Of a DNA stretch of 64,000 nt, positions 41,610-50,861 are shown in pieces. The translations under genes were made by a program, and so were the position numbers. How positions within the stretch are numbered: the first letter of the stretch is position 1; every line of letters starts with the position of its first letter. The stretch covers positions 62,001 through 126,000 of the forward strand of contig JBAQTC010000007.1 of assembly GCA_049296795.1 (NCBI GenBank), read 5' to 3'. The notes under the pieces are model-generated. The model made no database searches, was not told where the DNA came from, and saw only the letters and a list, made by a program, of their open reading frames with translations. Source of the stretch: CAXNKH01 sp049296795. GTDB lineage: Bacteria > Pseudomonadota > Gammaproteobacteria > Burkholderiales > Burkholderiaceae_C.

Positions 41610-42386
41610 TCAGTTGCCTTTCCAGGCCGGACTGCGTTTGGCAACGAAGGCGTCTACTCCTTCGCGGAAATCGTGGCTGCTGTAGGAGCGGCGGATCAGG
41701 TCGTCACCTTGGGGTAAGTCATGGGTGACCAAGCGGCGCAGGCTTTCCTTGATCACGCTTTGGGTCACGGGTGCCAGCACCATCAAGCGCTGGCACAGGG
41801 CGCTGCTGACCGTATCGATGTCTTCAGGTGTACACAGCTGATGCAAATAACCGCAGGCCAGGGCTTCATCGGCGGCTATCATTTCTGCCAACATCAACAT
41901 GCGCTTGACCCGGGACTGGCCGAAAACTGCGTTCAAACGTGCCAAGTTGGCGATGGACAGGCAGTTGCCCAGGGTTTTTGCAATCGGTACGCCCAGTCTC
42001 GAACCCGTTGTGGCAATCCGAAAATCGCAGGTCGTGGCAATGGCCAGACCGCCGCCAACCGCCCAGCCTTCGATTAAGGCCACCGTGGGCATCGGCAAGG
42101 ACTCGAGCAGATCGATGACTTGGTCGATCTGGCCTTCGTAAGCCAGACCGTCTTCGCCGGTCTGAAAGGATTTGAATTGCTCGATATCGGTTCCGGCGAC
42201 GAAAGCCACGCCCCCAGCGCCTCGAAAAGTCACGACCCGAACCGAAGGGTCGTCGCGCAGCCCTTGGCAAATCTGGCTGAGTTGCTGGTACATCGCCCAA
42301 GTCATCGCGTTGCGCGCCTGGGGTCGATCAAACAGGACCGAGGCCACACCCGCCTCGACCTTGAGCTGGACGCTGCCTTCACTCAT
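41610..42386 (-). CDS. Enoyl-CoA hydratase/isomerase family protein
   Basis: 258 residues, crotonase fold. VASVLFDRPQARNAMTWAMY near the N-terminus, oxyanion-hole segments GVAFVAGTDIEQFKSF and LIEGWAVGGGLAIATTCDFR, and the C-terminal SSHDFREGVDAFVAKRSPAW. The usual second glutamate position (here KTLGNCLSIANL) is not acidic, so it may be an isomerase or lyase rather than a hydratase. It lies between two Bug receptor genes in the same direction. Confidence 0.9.
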   Translation of the reverse strand: MSEGSVQLKVEAGVASVLFDRPQARNAMTWAMYQQLSQICQGLRDDPSVRVVTFRGAGGVAFVAGTDIEQFKSFQTGEDGLAYEGQIDQVIDLLESLPMPTVALIEGWAVGGGLAIATTCDFRIATTGSRLGVPIAKTLGNCLSIANLARLNAVFGQSRVKRMLMLAEMIAADEALACGYLHQLCTPEDIDTVSSALCQRLMVLAPVTQSVIKESLRRLVTHDLPQGDDLIRRSYSSHDFREGVDAFVAKRSPAWKGN

Positions 42387-42398
42387 GGCAGGCTCAGC

Positions 42399-43367
42399 TT
42401 AACCTTCAGCCTTGACGCCAGCATCCTTCACCACCCGAGCCCATTTAATGCTTTCGGACTGGATGAAGTCGGCAAACTTCTCAGGGGTTCCGCCGCCGTC
42501 TTCGGCGCCGTACTGCTCGAATTTCTCGATCACGTCGGACATCAATAAAACTTTGTTGATGTCTTCGTTCATGCGCTTGACCATGGCAGCGGGCATCTTC
42601 CCGGGGCCGACCAAACCATACCAAGTGGTAGCTTCGAAGCCAGGAAAACCCGACTCGGCCATGGTGGGTACGTTGGGATAACTTTTTGCGCGTTTGGCCC
42701 GGGTTTGGGCAATCGCTATGGCTTTGCCACCTTTGACATGCGGCGTGGCAGCTGTCATGGTGTCAAAGCTGTAATTGATTTGGCCGCCGATCAAATCGGT
42801 CAGCATTGGGCCGGAACCTTTGTAAGGCACATGCAAGGCATCGACGCCAGCGGCCAGTTTGAACATCTCGAGCGCCAGGTGTTGGGCCGAGCCATTACCC
42901 GCTGAACCAAAGCTGATCTTGCCTGGGTTCTGCTTGCACAGAGCGACCAAGTCTTTGACCGTTCGCGCAGTCTGTTTTTCGTTGCCAATCAAAAGGTTGG
43001 GGGTGATGCCGACCATGGAAATGGGTGAAAAATCACGCACTACGTTGTAGTTCAACTTGGGCGTCAAGGCCGGCGCAATCGCATGACTGTTGATGTGCGC
43101 CATTAACAGGGTGCTGCCGTCGCCGGGCAGTTTGGCTACGTAATCGGCGGCAATCATGCCGGCCGCACCGGCCTTGTTCTCCACCAGCACCGTGGTGTTC
43201 CACATGGTTGCCAGTTTTTGACCAATCACTCGGGCCAGGATGTCGGTTCCGCCACCTGGGGCAAATCCGACGACGATTCGGACCGGCCCGCTGGGCAGAG
43301 TTTGGGCACCGACCAGGGGGACAGCCAAACTCGATGCGGTGGCTGCGATGAACGTTCTGCGTTGCAT
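42399..43367 (-). CDS. Bug-family tripartite tricarboxylate transporter receptor
   Basis: 322 residues. The leader MQRRTFIAATASSLAVPLVG has a twin-arginine and may use the Tat route. Mature part LPSGPVRIVVGFAPGGGTDI, VLVENKAGAAGMIAADYVAK and SFGSAGNGSAQHLALEMFKL match the family. A GGAGACAAC lies before ATG 43367. It lies downstream of the aminotransferase gene, with a strong hairpin between. Confidence 0.93.
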   Translation of the reverse strand: MQRRTFIAATASSLAVPLVGAQTLPSGPVRIVVGFAPGGGTDILARVIGQKLATMWNTTVLVENKAGAAGMIAADYVAKLPGDGSTLLMAHINSHAIAPALTPKLNYNVVRDFSPISMVGITPNLLIGNEKQTARTVKDLVALCKQNPGKISFGSAGNGSAQHLALEMFKLAAGVDALHVPYKGSGPMLTDLIGGQINYSFDTMTAATPHVKGGKAIAIAQTRAKRAKSYPNVPTMAESGFPGFEATTWYGLVGPGKMPAAMVKRMNEDINKVLLMSDVIEKFEQYGAEDGGGTPEKFADFIQSESIKWARVVKDAGVKAEG

Positions 43368-43394
43368 GTTGTCTCCTTCTGTTTTTTATCTGGA

Positions 43395-43419
43395 CAGGGC
43401 TCTGTTTTAACAGGCCCTG
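43395..43419. terminator. Strong hairpin between the aminotransferase and Bug genes
   Basis: CAGGGCTCTGTT pairs with AACAGGCCCTG around a TT loop (12-bp stem with one G-T pair). It lies 21 bases past the aminotransferase stop on the minus strand. No T-run follows on that strand, so it may be an attenuator or an mRNA-protecting structure and not a true terminator. Confidence 0.4.
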
Positions 43420-43440
43420 GCAGACTATTAAAACAGAAGT

Positions 43441-44676
43441 TCAGGCCGCTTTGCGCAGCGAGACGACGTTGGCGTGGCTGGCAAAGTAATCCATGGCCGC
43501 TTGCACACCCGAACCCGCCAGTTTCACGCCCGCGAGTTTCAGGCCCATTTCACAGCCACCCAGGGCCGCGATCAAGGTCAGGTCATTGCAGTCACCCAAG
43601 TGGCCAATGCGGAACATGCGGCCCTTGATTTTGCCCAGGCCGGTACCCAACGAGCAATCAAAACGCTCGTAAATGATTTTGCGAACAGCATCGGCGTCAA
43701 CGCCTTCGGGCATGATCACGCCGGTCAGGATCGGTGAATAAACGGCAGCCTCGGAACATTGAATTTCCAGGCCCCAGGCCTTGACAGCCGCACGCACGCC
43801 TTCGGCCCAGCGCAGATGGCGGGCAAATACCGCGTCTAGACCCTGGCCGAGCAGCATGTCGAGGGCTTCGTTCAAGCCGTACAGCAAGTTGGTGTTCGGG
43901 GTCGACGGCCAGTAGCCGGTCTTGTTCATTTCAATCATTTCGTCCCAGGCCCAGAAGGCTTTGGGTAACGTGGCGGTTTTGCTGGCGGCAATGGCCTTGG
44001 GTGAAAGCGCGTTGAAGCTGATGCCCGGGGGCAACATCAAACCTTTTTGCGAACCGCTGATCGAAACGTCAACACCCCATGCGTCGTGTTTGTATTCGGC
44101 CGAAGCCAAACCCGAAATAGTGTCAACCAGCAAAAGGGCCGGGTGTTTGGCAGCATCAATGGCTTTGCGAACAGCGGCAATATTGCTGGTCACGCCGGTA
44201 GAGGTTTCGTTATGCACCACGCAGACAGCTTTGATGCTGTGAGCGCTGTCGGCTTTCAGGCGAGCTTCAATCAGATCAGCCTGCACGCCACGACGCCAGC
44301 TGATTGGGATGCCGAGTTCGGTTCCAGTCTCGGCAATGATTTCGGTTTTCAGACCCAAACGGGTGGCCAGCTTGGTCCAAAGCGACGCAAATTGACCGGT
44401 TTCATACATCAGGACATGGTCGCCCGGGCTCAAGGTGTTGACCAAAGCGGCTTCCCAGGCGCCGGTGCCGGAAGCGGCGTAAATCATCACCGGGTGTTGG
44501 GTTTGGAAGATTTTTTTGATGTCGGCCAGTACTTTCAAGCCCAGCGCTGCAAATTCGGGACCGCGGTGGTCGATGGTGGGCAGACTCATGGCGCGCAAAA
44601 CGCGATCCGGCACGGGGGAGGGACCGGGGATTTGCAGGAAGTGGCGACCAGTGGGGTGAAAGTCGAGTGTCAGCAT
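43441..44676 (-). CDS. Serine-glyoxylate / alanine-glyoxylate-type aminotransferase (class V)
   Basis: 411 residues, PLP-dependent fold type I. FLQIPGPSPVPDRVLRAMSL at the N-terminus, GTGAWEAALVNTLSPGDHVL, the PLP lysine in SISGSQKGLMLPPGISF, and GTGLGKIKGRMFRIGHLGDC at the end are the marks of serine:glyoxylate aminotransferase. It converts glyoxylate to glycine. Divergent from the GntR gene with operator-like sites between (44706, 44768), so probably controlled by that regulator. Confidence 0.92.
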   Translation of the reverse strand: MLTLDFHPTGRHFLQIPGPSPVPDRVLRAMSLPTIDHRGPEFAALGLKVLADIKKIFQTQHPVMIYAASGTGAWEAALVNTLSPGDHVLMYETGQFASLWTKLATRLGLKTEIIAETGTELGIPISWRRGVQADLIEARLKADSAHSIKAVCVVHNETSTGVTSNIAAVRKAIDAAKHPALLLVDTISGLASAEYKHDAWGVDVSISGSQKGLMLPPGISFNALSPKAIAASKTATLPKAFWAWDEMIEMNKTGYWPSTPNTNLLYGLNEALDMLLGQGLDAVFARHLRWAEGVRAAVKAWGLEIQCSEAAVYSPILTGVIMPEGVDADAVRKIIYERFDCSLGTGLGKIKGRMFRIGHLGDCNDLTLIAALGGCEMGLKLAGVKLAGSGVQAAMDYFASHANVVSLRKAA

Positions 44677-44705
44677 AAAGTCCTCTGATTTGAAACAAGG
44701 CTTAT

Positions 44706-44781
44706 TTTTGCATACAAAACTACTATTTAAGCGTCAATTGACCTAGAATCACCAAATAAATCTCATATTTTGCATACAAAA
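44706..44781. promoter_or_regulatory. Twin TTTTGCATACAAAA operators in a divergent promoter region
   Basis: TTTTGCATACAAAA occurs at 44706-44719 and again at 44768-44781, 62 bases apart (about six helical turns). One lies 29 bases before the aminotransferase start, the other 6 bases before the GntR start. TGTATGCAAAA-like sites are known for FadR-class (FCD) GntR proteins. Likely controls both genes, including autoregulation. Confidence 0.75.
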
Positions 44782-44787
44782 TAAAAA

Positions 44788-45486
44788 ATGATCGTCGAAA
44801 CGCTCGTCCAACCCCGCTCATCCCTGCATCAGCAAGCCGCTCGCAGCTTACGCCAGATGCTGGTCGAGAATCGCTTAGCGCCGGGTGCCAAACTCAATGA
44901 ACGCGAGTTGTGCGAACAACTCAATGTCTCGCGCACGCCTTTGCGCGAGGCCATCAAAATGCTGGCGGCTGAAGGCTTGGTCGAGTTGTTGGCCAATCGG
45001 GGGGCGATTGCGGTCGAGCTGTCCGAAGCCGACATTCTCAATACCTTTGAGGTGATGGCCGGTCTAGAAGCGCAATCGGGCGAACTCGCTGCCCAGCGCA
45101 TCACCGAGAGTGAGTTGGCTGAAATCAAGGCCATGCACTTGGAAATGCGAGCTGCGCATATTCGAGCCGACCTGCCAAGCTACTACCGACTCAACGCAGC
45201 GATTCACCAAGCGATCAATGCGGCTGCCAAAAACCCGGTGCTCAGTGCCACCTACACCCAGGTCAACGCCAGATTGCAAGCTCTGCGCTTTCGCTCCAAC
45301 CAGGACGGTGAGAAATGGAGCCAAGCGGTGGCCGAACATGAACAAATGGTGCAAGCGCTAAGCCAGCGCGATGCCCCGGCCATGCGTGAAGTGTTGTTGG
45401 CCCATTTGCTGAACAAGCGCGAGGCTGTGTTGGCGCAAATTCGATCGGCCGCTGCGCGACAGTCGCTTTCACATTCCAATAGTTGA
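44788..45486 (+). CDS. GntR-family (FCD) transcriptional regulator
   Basis: 232 residues. N-terminal winged HTH (HQQAARSLRQMLVENRLAPG, AKLNERELCEQLNVSRTPLR, EAIKMLAAEGLVELLANRGA), then an all-helical FCD domain with RLNAAIHQAINAAAKNPVLS. Such regulators sense carboxylic acids. The operator copy at 44768 leaves little space for a Shine-Dalgarno, so bound protein could also block translation initiation. It presumably governs the aminotransferase/Bug/CaiB cluster. Confidence 0.92.
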   Translation: MIVETLVQPRSSLHQQAARSLRQMLVENRLAPGAKLNERELCEQLNVSRTPLREAIKMLAAEGLVELLANRGAIAVELSEADILNTFEVMAGLEAQSGELAAQRITESELAEIKAMHLEMRAAHIRADLPSYYRLNAAIHQAINAAAKNPVLSATYTQVNARLQALRFRSNQDGEKWSQAVAEHEQMVQALSQRDAPAMREVLLAHLLNKREAVLAQIRSAAARQSLSHSNS

Positions 45487-45689
45487 TGCTTTCCCCTAAG
45501 TCCGAACCCGCCTGTTCTGTCGCTGATGAGACTTGGGCGAATAGCTCCGTGAATGTCCTCCGCCCTTTGGGCTCCCCCTTGATTTCACTGCGCCATTCAA
45601 CCCAAACTCATCTGCAGGAATTGTCTTTGGCCTGGATTTTTGGACGCCTATTGCTGCCGTAAATCTCGAAACCCTCAATAAAAAACACC

Positions 45690-48600
45690 ATGAATACCGT
45701 ATTGAACCGCGATAACCAAGCAACAGCCTATCAAGAGGTCGCTAGTCAAAGTAACGAAGTCGCTGGCAGGCTGGCGCAACGGCTGGCCAGTCAAACCCAG
45801 GGCGAGGTCTTGTTCTCGGCTGCCGACCGGGGTCGTTACGCCACCGACGCTTCGATCTATCAAATCACGCCCATCGGCGTGTTCGTTCCTCGTGTGGTGC
45901 AAGACGTAGCCTTGGCGCTGGAGATTTGTCGCGATCTGAAAGTGCCTATCGTGGCGCGTGGCGGTGGCACCAGCCAGTGCGGCCAAACCATGGGGACAGC
46001 GCTGGTGATCGATTATTCCAAACACCTGCGCTCGGTGTTGGAGCTCGACGTGGCGAACCGCAGTGTCAAGGTCGAGCCCGGCTTGGTGCTTGACCATTTG
46101 AACGCTAGCCTCAAGCAACACGGCCTGTGGTACCCGGTGGATGTTTCAACCAGTGCCCAAGCCACGCTGGGCGGCATGGCCGGCAACAACTCCTGCGGCA
46201 GCCGTTCGATTGCTTACGGCAACATGGTGCATAACGTGGTCGGTGCCCAAGCTTGGTTGTCTGACGGAAGTCTGGTGGACTTTGGTCACTACCAGGCTGG
46301 TCTCAGCACGGGGCGTGCCGGTCAACTGGGTGGTTTCTTGAAAAATTTGGCCAATGAAATGCGCCCGGAAATCGAGCAACATTGGCCCAAAGTCATGCGT
46401 CGGGTTGCGGGTTACAACCTCGACATTTTCAACAACCAAAACCAGAAGCCCTATACCGCCGATGGTTCGGTCAACCTGGCGCATATGTTGGTGGGCAGCG
46501 AAGGCACGCTGGCGTTGACCCGATCACTGGACTTGCGCCTGAGTGAGCTGCCACGCGCCAAAGTGCTGGGCGTGGTGAACTTCCCCAGCTTCCATTTGGC
46601 CATGGACTCGGCCCAGTACATCGTCAAGCTGGGCCACAACATGCTGGGCGGCAGTCTGACGGCAGTCGAACTGGTGGACCGCACCATGATCGAGTTGTCA
46701 CTGCAAAATCCGGCTTTCGCCCCCACCATTCGGACCGCTTTGATTGGCAAGCCCGCGGCCATTTTGTTGGTGGAATTCTCAGGCGCCAGCAAAGCCGATA
46801 TCGAGCCCAAAATTAAACAGCTGACCGAACTGATGGCTGATCTGGGTCTGCCGGGTTCGGTGGTTGAAATGTTGGACGAAGCGCCGCAAAAAAATCTGTG
46901 GGAAGTGCGCAAAGCCGGCCTCAACATCATGATGAGCCTCAAAGGCGACGGCAAACCGGTGAGCTTTATTGAAGACTGCGCCGTTCCCCTGGAGCACTTG
47001 GCCGAGTACACCGATGCTTTGACCGAGGTGTTCACCCGCCATGGCTCTAAAGGCACTTGGTATGCCCATGCCTCGGTTGGCACCTTGCATGTGAGGCCGA
47101 TTCTGGACATGCGGCGCGATGGCGCAGTCAAAATGCGCGAGATTGCAGAAGAGGCCAGCGCCTTGGTCCGCAAATTCAAAGGGGCTTACAGCGGCGAGCA
47201 CGGTGACGGTTTGTGCCGTGGCGAGTGGGTTGAGTGGCAGTTCGGCTCCAAACTCAATCAGGCGTTTGCCCAGATCAAGCAGCAAATGGACCCGCTCGAT
47301 TTGTTGAGTCCGGGCCGCATCGTCAATCCGCCCAAGATGGACGACACCTCGCTGATGCGCTATTCGCCGGCCTACAAAGTCATTGAGCTTAAAACCGCGC
47401 TCGACTGGCAGGCCTGGAACGTGCAAAACGATCCGGTGACCGAACAGACCAGCCCAGCAGGTACGGGCGGCGACCCGGCGCAAGGCTTTGCCAAAGCGGT
47501 CGAGATGTGCAACAACAACGGGCATTGCCGCAAATTTGACGCCGGGACTATGTGTCCGAGCTACCGGGTCACGCGCGACGAGAAACACTTGACCCGTGGC
47601 CGCGCCAATACCTTGCGGCTGGCCTTGTCGGGGCAAATCGCGGGATTGAAAGCCAGCGATGCCATGGGCAGCGAAGAGGTCAGAGAAGCGCTTGACTTGT
47701 GCGTGGGTTGCAAAGGTTGCAAGCGCGATTGCCCTACTGGCGTTGACATGGCGAAAATGAAAGTGGAGTTCTTGCAGCACTACAAGGCCAAGCACGGCCA
47801 CAGCTTGAAAGACCGCTTGATCGCCCATTTGCCTGATTACGCGCATTGGGCCAGTCGCTTTGCGCCTTTACTCAATTTGCGCGACCGTTTGCCAGGACTG
47901 GCATGGTTAAGCGAGAAGTTGCTCGGACTGTCAGCCCAGCGCAGCCTGCCGCAATGGAAACGCCAGCATTTCTTCAACCAAGGGGGGCAGACTGCCAGCC
48001 GCACCGAGGTGTTGGCCGCGGCCAAACCGGTGGTGCTTTTTGTGGACACTTTCAATGGCTATTTCGAGTCCGACAACGCGTTGGCAGCGCTCAAAGTGCT
48101 GCAAGCCGCTGGCTACACCGTCCACATCGCCGCTAAGCAAGTGGCCGACGGCAAACACCTGTGTTGCGGTCGGACTTACCTGGCCGGTGGCATGGTCGAG
48201 CAGGCCAAGCACAAGGCAGCTGAATTGGTCGATGCCTTGCTGCCTTTTGCCGAGAAGGGCATTGCCATTGTCGGTTTGGAGCCGTCTTGTTTGCTGACGA
48301 TGCGCGACGAGATGTTGGTGATGGGTCTGGGCCAAGCGGCCCAAACCATTGCGACCCAGGCCTTGCTGTTCGAAGAGTTTCTGGCGCGCGAGGCCAAGGC
48401 CGGGCAGTTGGAAGGTTTGAAATCAAAACTCAAACCGGCTGCGCAACCCATCCTATTACATGGCCACTGCCACCAAAAAGCCTTTGACGCGGTCACCCCC
48501 ATCATGCAGGTGCTGCAATTCATCCCTGGTGCTAAACCAGAGCTGATCGAGAGCAGTTGTTGCGGCATGGCCGGCAGCTTTGGCTACGAGGCCAGCCACT

Positions 48601-48764
48601 ATGAGGTATCGATGCAAATGGCCGAGCTGAGCTTGTTGCCCGCAGTGCGTAAGAAATCAGAGGCCATTGTGGTGGCCGATGGCACCAGTTGCCGCCACCA
48701 AATTCACGACGGTGCCCAGCGCGAAGCCGTTCACGTGGCTAAGTTGCTGGCCGATTTGGTTTAG
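45690..48764 (+). CDS. FAD- and Fe-S-binding oxidoreductase (GlcD/GlcF-type fusion)
   Basis: 1024 residues joining a GlcD-like FAD-linked oxidase to a GlcF-like iron-sulfur protein. FAD-binding PCMH segments: ARGGGTSQCGQTMGTALVID, TLGGMAGNNSCGSRSIAYGN; C-terminal oxidase part GAYSGEHGDGLCRGEWVEWQ. Fe-S ligands occur near NNNGHCRKFDAGTMCPSYR and in CVGCKGCKRDCPTGVDM. Two CCG-type domains end the protein (LCCGRTYLAGGM and SSCCGMAGSFGYE). Family members oxidise 2-hydroxy acids such as D-lactate or glycolate and pass electrons to quinone. Next to a glyoxylate aminotransferase, glycolate is an attractive substrate (inference). The 203-base upstream gap shows nothing definite. Confidence 0.92.
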   Translation: MNTVLNRDNQATAYQEVASQSNEVAGRLAQRLASQTQGEVLFSAADRGRYATDASIYQITPIGVFVPRVVQDVALALEICRDLKVPIVARGGGTSQCGQTMGTALVIDYSKHLRSVLELDVANRSVKVEPGLVLDHLNASLKQHGLWYPVDVSTSAQATLGGMAGNNSCGSRSIAYGNMVHNVVGAQAWLSDGSLVDFGHYQAGLSTGRAGQLGGFLKNLANEMRPEIEQHWPKVMRRVAGYNLDIFNNQNQKPYTADGSVNLAHMLVGSEGTLALTRSLDLRLSELPRAKVLGVVNFPSFHLAMDSAQYIVKLGHNMLGGSLTAVELVDRTMIELSLQNPAFAPTIRTALIGKPAAILLVEFSGASKADIEPKIKQLTELMADLGLPGSVVEMLDEAPQKNLWEVRKAGLNIMMSLKGDGKPVSFIEDCAVPLEHLAEYTDALTEVFTRHGSKGTWYAHASVGTLHVRPILDMRRDGAVKMREIAEEASALVRKFKGAYSGEHGDGLCRGEWVEWQFGSKLNQAFAQIKQQMDPLDLLSPGRIVNPPKMDDTSLMRYSPAYKVIELKTALDWQAWNVQNDPVTEQTSPAGTGGDPAQGFAKAVEMCNNNGHCRKFDAGTMCPSYRVTRDEKHLTRGRANTLRLALSGQIAGLKASDAMGSEEVREALDLCVGCKGCKRDCPTGVDMAKMKVEFLQHYKAKHGHSLKDRLIAHLPDYAHWASRFAPLLNLRDRLPGLAWLSEKLLGLSAQRSLPQWKRQHFFNQGGQTASRTEVLAAAKPVVLFVDTFNGYFESDNALAALKVLQAAGYTVHIAAKQVADGKHLCCGRTYLAGGMVEQAKHKAAELVDALLPFAEKGIAIVGLEPSCLLTMRDEMLVMGLGQAAQTIATQALLFEEFLAREAKAGQLEGLKSKLKPAAQPILLHGHCHQKAFDAVTPIMQVLQFIPGAKPELIESSCCGMAGSFGYEASHYEVSMQMAELSLLPAVRKKSEAIVVADGTSCRHQIHDGAQREAVHVAKLLADLV

Positions 48765-48780
48765 TCACATTCAAGGCGTT

Positions 48781-49550
48781 CAACCACGCCGCCCGCCTAG
48801 CGCTGGTGTGTTGGCGTGAAACTGTACCCATCTTTTGCGCTCGTAGGTGTTGGCGGGGGTCGGTGGATTGGGTGCCCGTTCTCCAGCCCAGGCTCGCAGG
48901 CGGCTGACGGTTCAGGCTAAGATCTTTGCTTCAACACCATGCTTGGGACATGAGCTATGTGGCAACCGCGAATCGGGCCTGCGCCCGGACACCCGCACCG
49001 CCGGCCTAACTGACAGTGTTCATTCTTCAAAATGAACTCAAAAAGCCAGACCGCAGGGATGCACCAAGGTGGGTGGTGAGGCTGGCAGGCGTAGGCTCGA
49101 TTTGCGGTTGCCACAGAGTTTGTATTTCAGAAAAGTTCTTAACGAAAAATCGCTTGAGTTCCAGAAGCCCTTGCCCGCGAGCTGAGCCGGAGAAGGACAA
49201 CCACGCCGCCCGCCTAGCGCTGGTGTGCTGGCGTGAAACTACACCCATCCATTGAGCGCGTAGGTGTTGGCGCAGGCCGGTGGATTGGGTGCCCGTTCTC
49301 CAGCCCAGGCTCGCAGGCGACTGTCGGTTCAGTTAAAGATCTTGGCGTCAACGCCATGTTTGGCGCACCAACGGTGTAGCAACCGCGAATCGGGCCTGCG
49401 CCCGGACACCCGCACCGCCGGCCTGCACAGCAGCTCTGGCTCAGCAAATGGAAGTCCCAAAAGCCTGCATGTTGAGACGCTCCAAGGTGGATGGTGAGGC
49501 TGGCAGGCGTAGGCTCGATTTGCGGTTGCCACAGAGTATGAGTGCCCGCC
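48781..49550. repeat. Tandem duplication of a ~350-bp non-coding unit
   Basis: Unit A 48781-49133 and unit B 49198-49550 (offset 417) share long identical blocks, e.g. CAACCACGCCGCCCGCCTAG, GGTGGATTGGGTGCCCGTTC, AATCGGGCCTGCGCCCGGAC, GTAGGCTCGATTTGCGGTTG. Inside each unit GCAACCGCGAATCGGGCCTG has an inverted partner at the unit end (near 49095-49111 and 49513-49530), forming a large hairpin. It begins 16 bases after the fusion-oxidase stop. No protein family is seen in short ORFs. With the repeat at 49575 it fills the 1.2-kb gene-free gap. Confidence 0.85.
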
Positions 49551-49574
49551 AGTTATCGAAGTCTTTTGTTATCT

Positions 49575-49962
49575 TTTTCAAAAATGATGACGAACCATAG
49601 CGCTGTCATTTTTGGCTTGGTTAGTACGGGAGCAGGGCAGCAGCGCACTCAGCTCCACGGCTGTCCCCCTTGTCGGCCTGGGGCCGACAATTCCTCCTTG
49701 ATGCCGCTGCGCTGAGCGCACTACTGCCCTGCTCCTGCCGAGGTATCGGGTTTTCCAGCGCCGCATACCAACCATGCTTGATGCCCTGGTGCTTGGGGTG
49801 GGCGGCGCAGCGGCATCAAGGCGGAGACCAAAGGGCGGGGGACAGCCGCGGAGTTGCCCACCTCGGGCGCCCGGGCGTACTGAAGTTGAAGTGGCTTCCT
49901 TGCATCGGTACGCAGGCTGACCTAGAGGCACTCGTTGTCATGAATTTTGAAACTCTCAATAA
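49575..49962 (-). repeat. ~390-bp dispersed palindromic repeat, copy 2 (inverted)
   Basis: Reverse-orientation copy of the 16326 element; left end in minus sense is TTATTGAGAG at 49962-49953 followed by TTTCAAAATTCATGAC. The inverted arms around CTTGATGCCGCTGCG are again present. The element border supplies the last Tyr codon and TGA stop of the pseudouridine synthase gene, as copy 1 does for scoB. Confidence 0.85.
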
Positions 49963-50861
49963 GCCAGCGAATCAAAGCTCAGCTTGCGCTGGCTCTCAAA
50001 GTTCCGCGCCTTTCTTGTGATGGGGTCGGTGAAGGCGATTGATTTGGCCAGCAGCTGCAAGGGTCGGGCGTAATTGGTGCCGGGTGGCGTGAGCTGGGGG
50101 TAAAGACCGTCACCAGCAATCGGCAGCCTCAGTGAATTCATGTGCACCCGCAGCTGGTGGCGCTTGCCGGTCACTGGTTGCAGTCGATAGCGGGCCCAGG
50201 ATCCGCGAACTTCCAGCAGCGACATATGGGTCAAGGCATTGGGTGTTCCCGCTTCTTCGCGTTGCAGCATAAAGTGCTGGGCTGGGACGATGCGGCTGTG
50301 CCGGCTGCTGGGGAAGATCAGATCGGAGCGCCACGGGGCAATGGCCTCGTAGCTTTTGTCTACGGCATGCTGACGAAACAGGCCATGGTAGGCGTCACGG
50401 CTTGCCGGTTGGATCGAAAACAGCACCAGTCCGGCAGTGTCGCGGTCAATCCGATGGATCGGGGTCAGGCTGTCAAGCCCGAGCTTGCGTTTGAGCCGTA
50501 CCAGCACGGTTTCTTGTAGGTAATTGCCAGACGGCGTGACCGGCAAAAAATGTGGTTTATCAACCACCACCAGATGTTCATCTTGAAACAGGATGTGTTC
50601 TTGAAACGGGATTGCTGGTTCATCTGCCAGCTGGCGGTAGTAATAGGCTTTGCTGTGCGCCTGGTAAGGCTGTTGCGGTCCCAGTACTTGCGCGTTGCCA
50701 TCGAACACCAGACCTTGATTCATGCGCTGCAACCATTCGGCCCGAGATACATGGGCCATGGTCTGGGCTAGAAAATCAAGCAGCAGCGGCCAGGGACCGG
50801 CTGGCAGCGAGACACAGCTGGCGCCGACGCCGTTGCGCATGGGCGGCGCAGCGGCCTTCAT
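49956..50861 (-). CDS. RluA-family pseudouridine synthase
   Basis: 301 residues. The catalytic-Asp motif is in PIHRIDRDTAGLVLFSIQPA; LVVVDKPHFLPVTPSG and TGKRHQLRVHMNSLRLPIAG are the other conserved blocks of the RsuA/RluA fold. It modifies uridines in rRNA or tRNA; the exact site cannot be told. ATG 50861 overlaps the trmB stop (ATGA) and is preferred to 50885. The final residues LAY and stop are made by the border of a repeat element, suggesting the original end was replaced. Confidence 0.9.
   Translation of the reverse strand: MKAAAPPMRNGVGASCVSLPAGPWPLLLDFLAQTMAHVSRAEWLQRMNQGLVFDGNAQVLGPQQPYQAHSKAYYYRQLADEPAIPFQEHILFQDEHLVVVDKPHFLPVTPSGNYLQETVLVRLKRKLGLDSLTPIHRIDRDTAGLVLFSIQPASRDAYHGLFRQHAVDKSYEAIAPWRSDLIFPSSRHSRIVPAQHFMLQREEAGTPNALTHMSLLEVRGSWARYRLQPVTGKRHQLRVHMNSLRLPIAGDGLYPQLTPPGTNYARPLQLLAKSIAFTDPITRKARNFESQRKLSFDSLAY

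Noticed and set aside
49198..49550. Insertion sequence at 49 kb
   Set aside because: No transposase motif in any frame and both units are non-coding; treated as a duplicated repeat unit.
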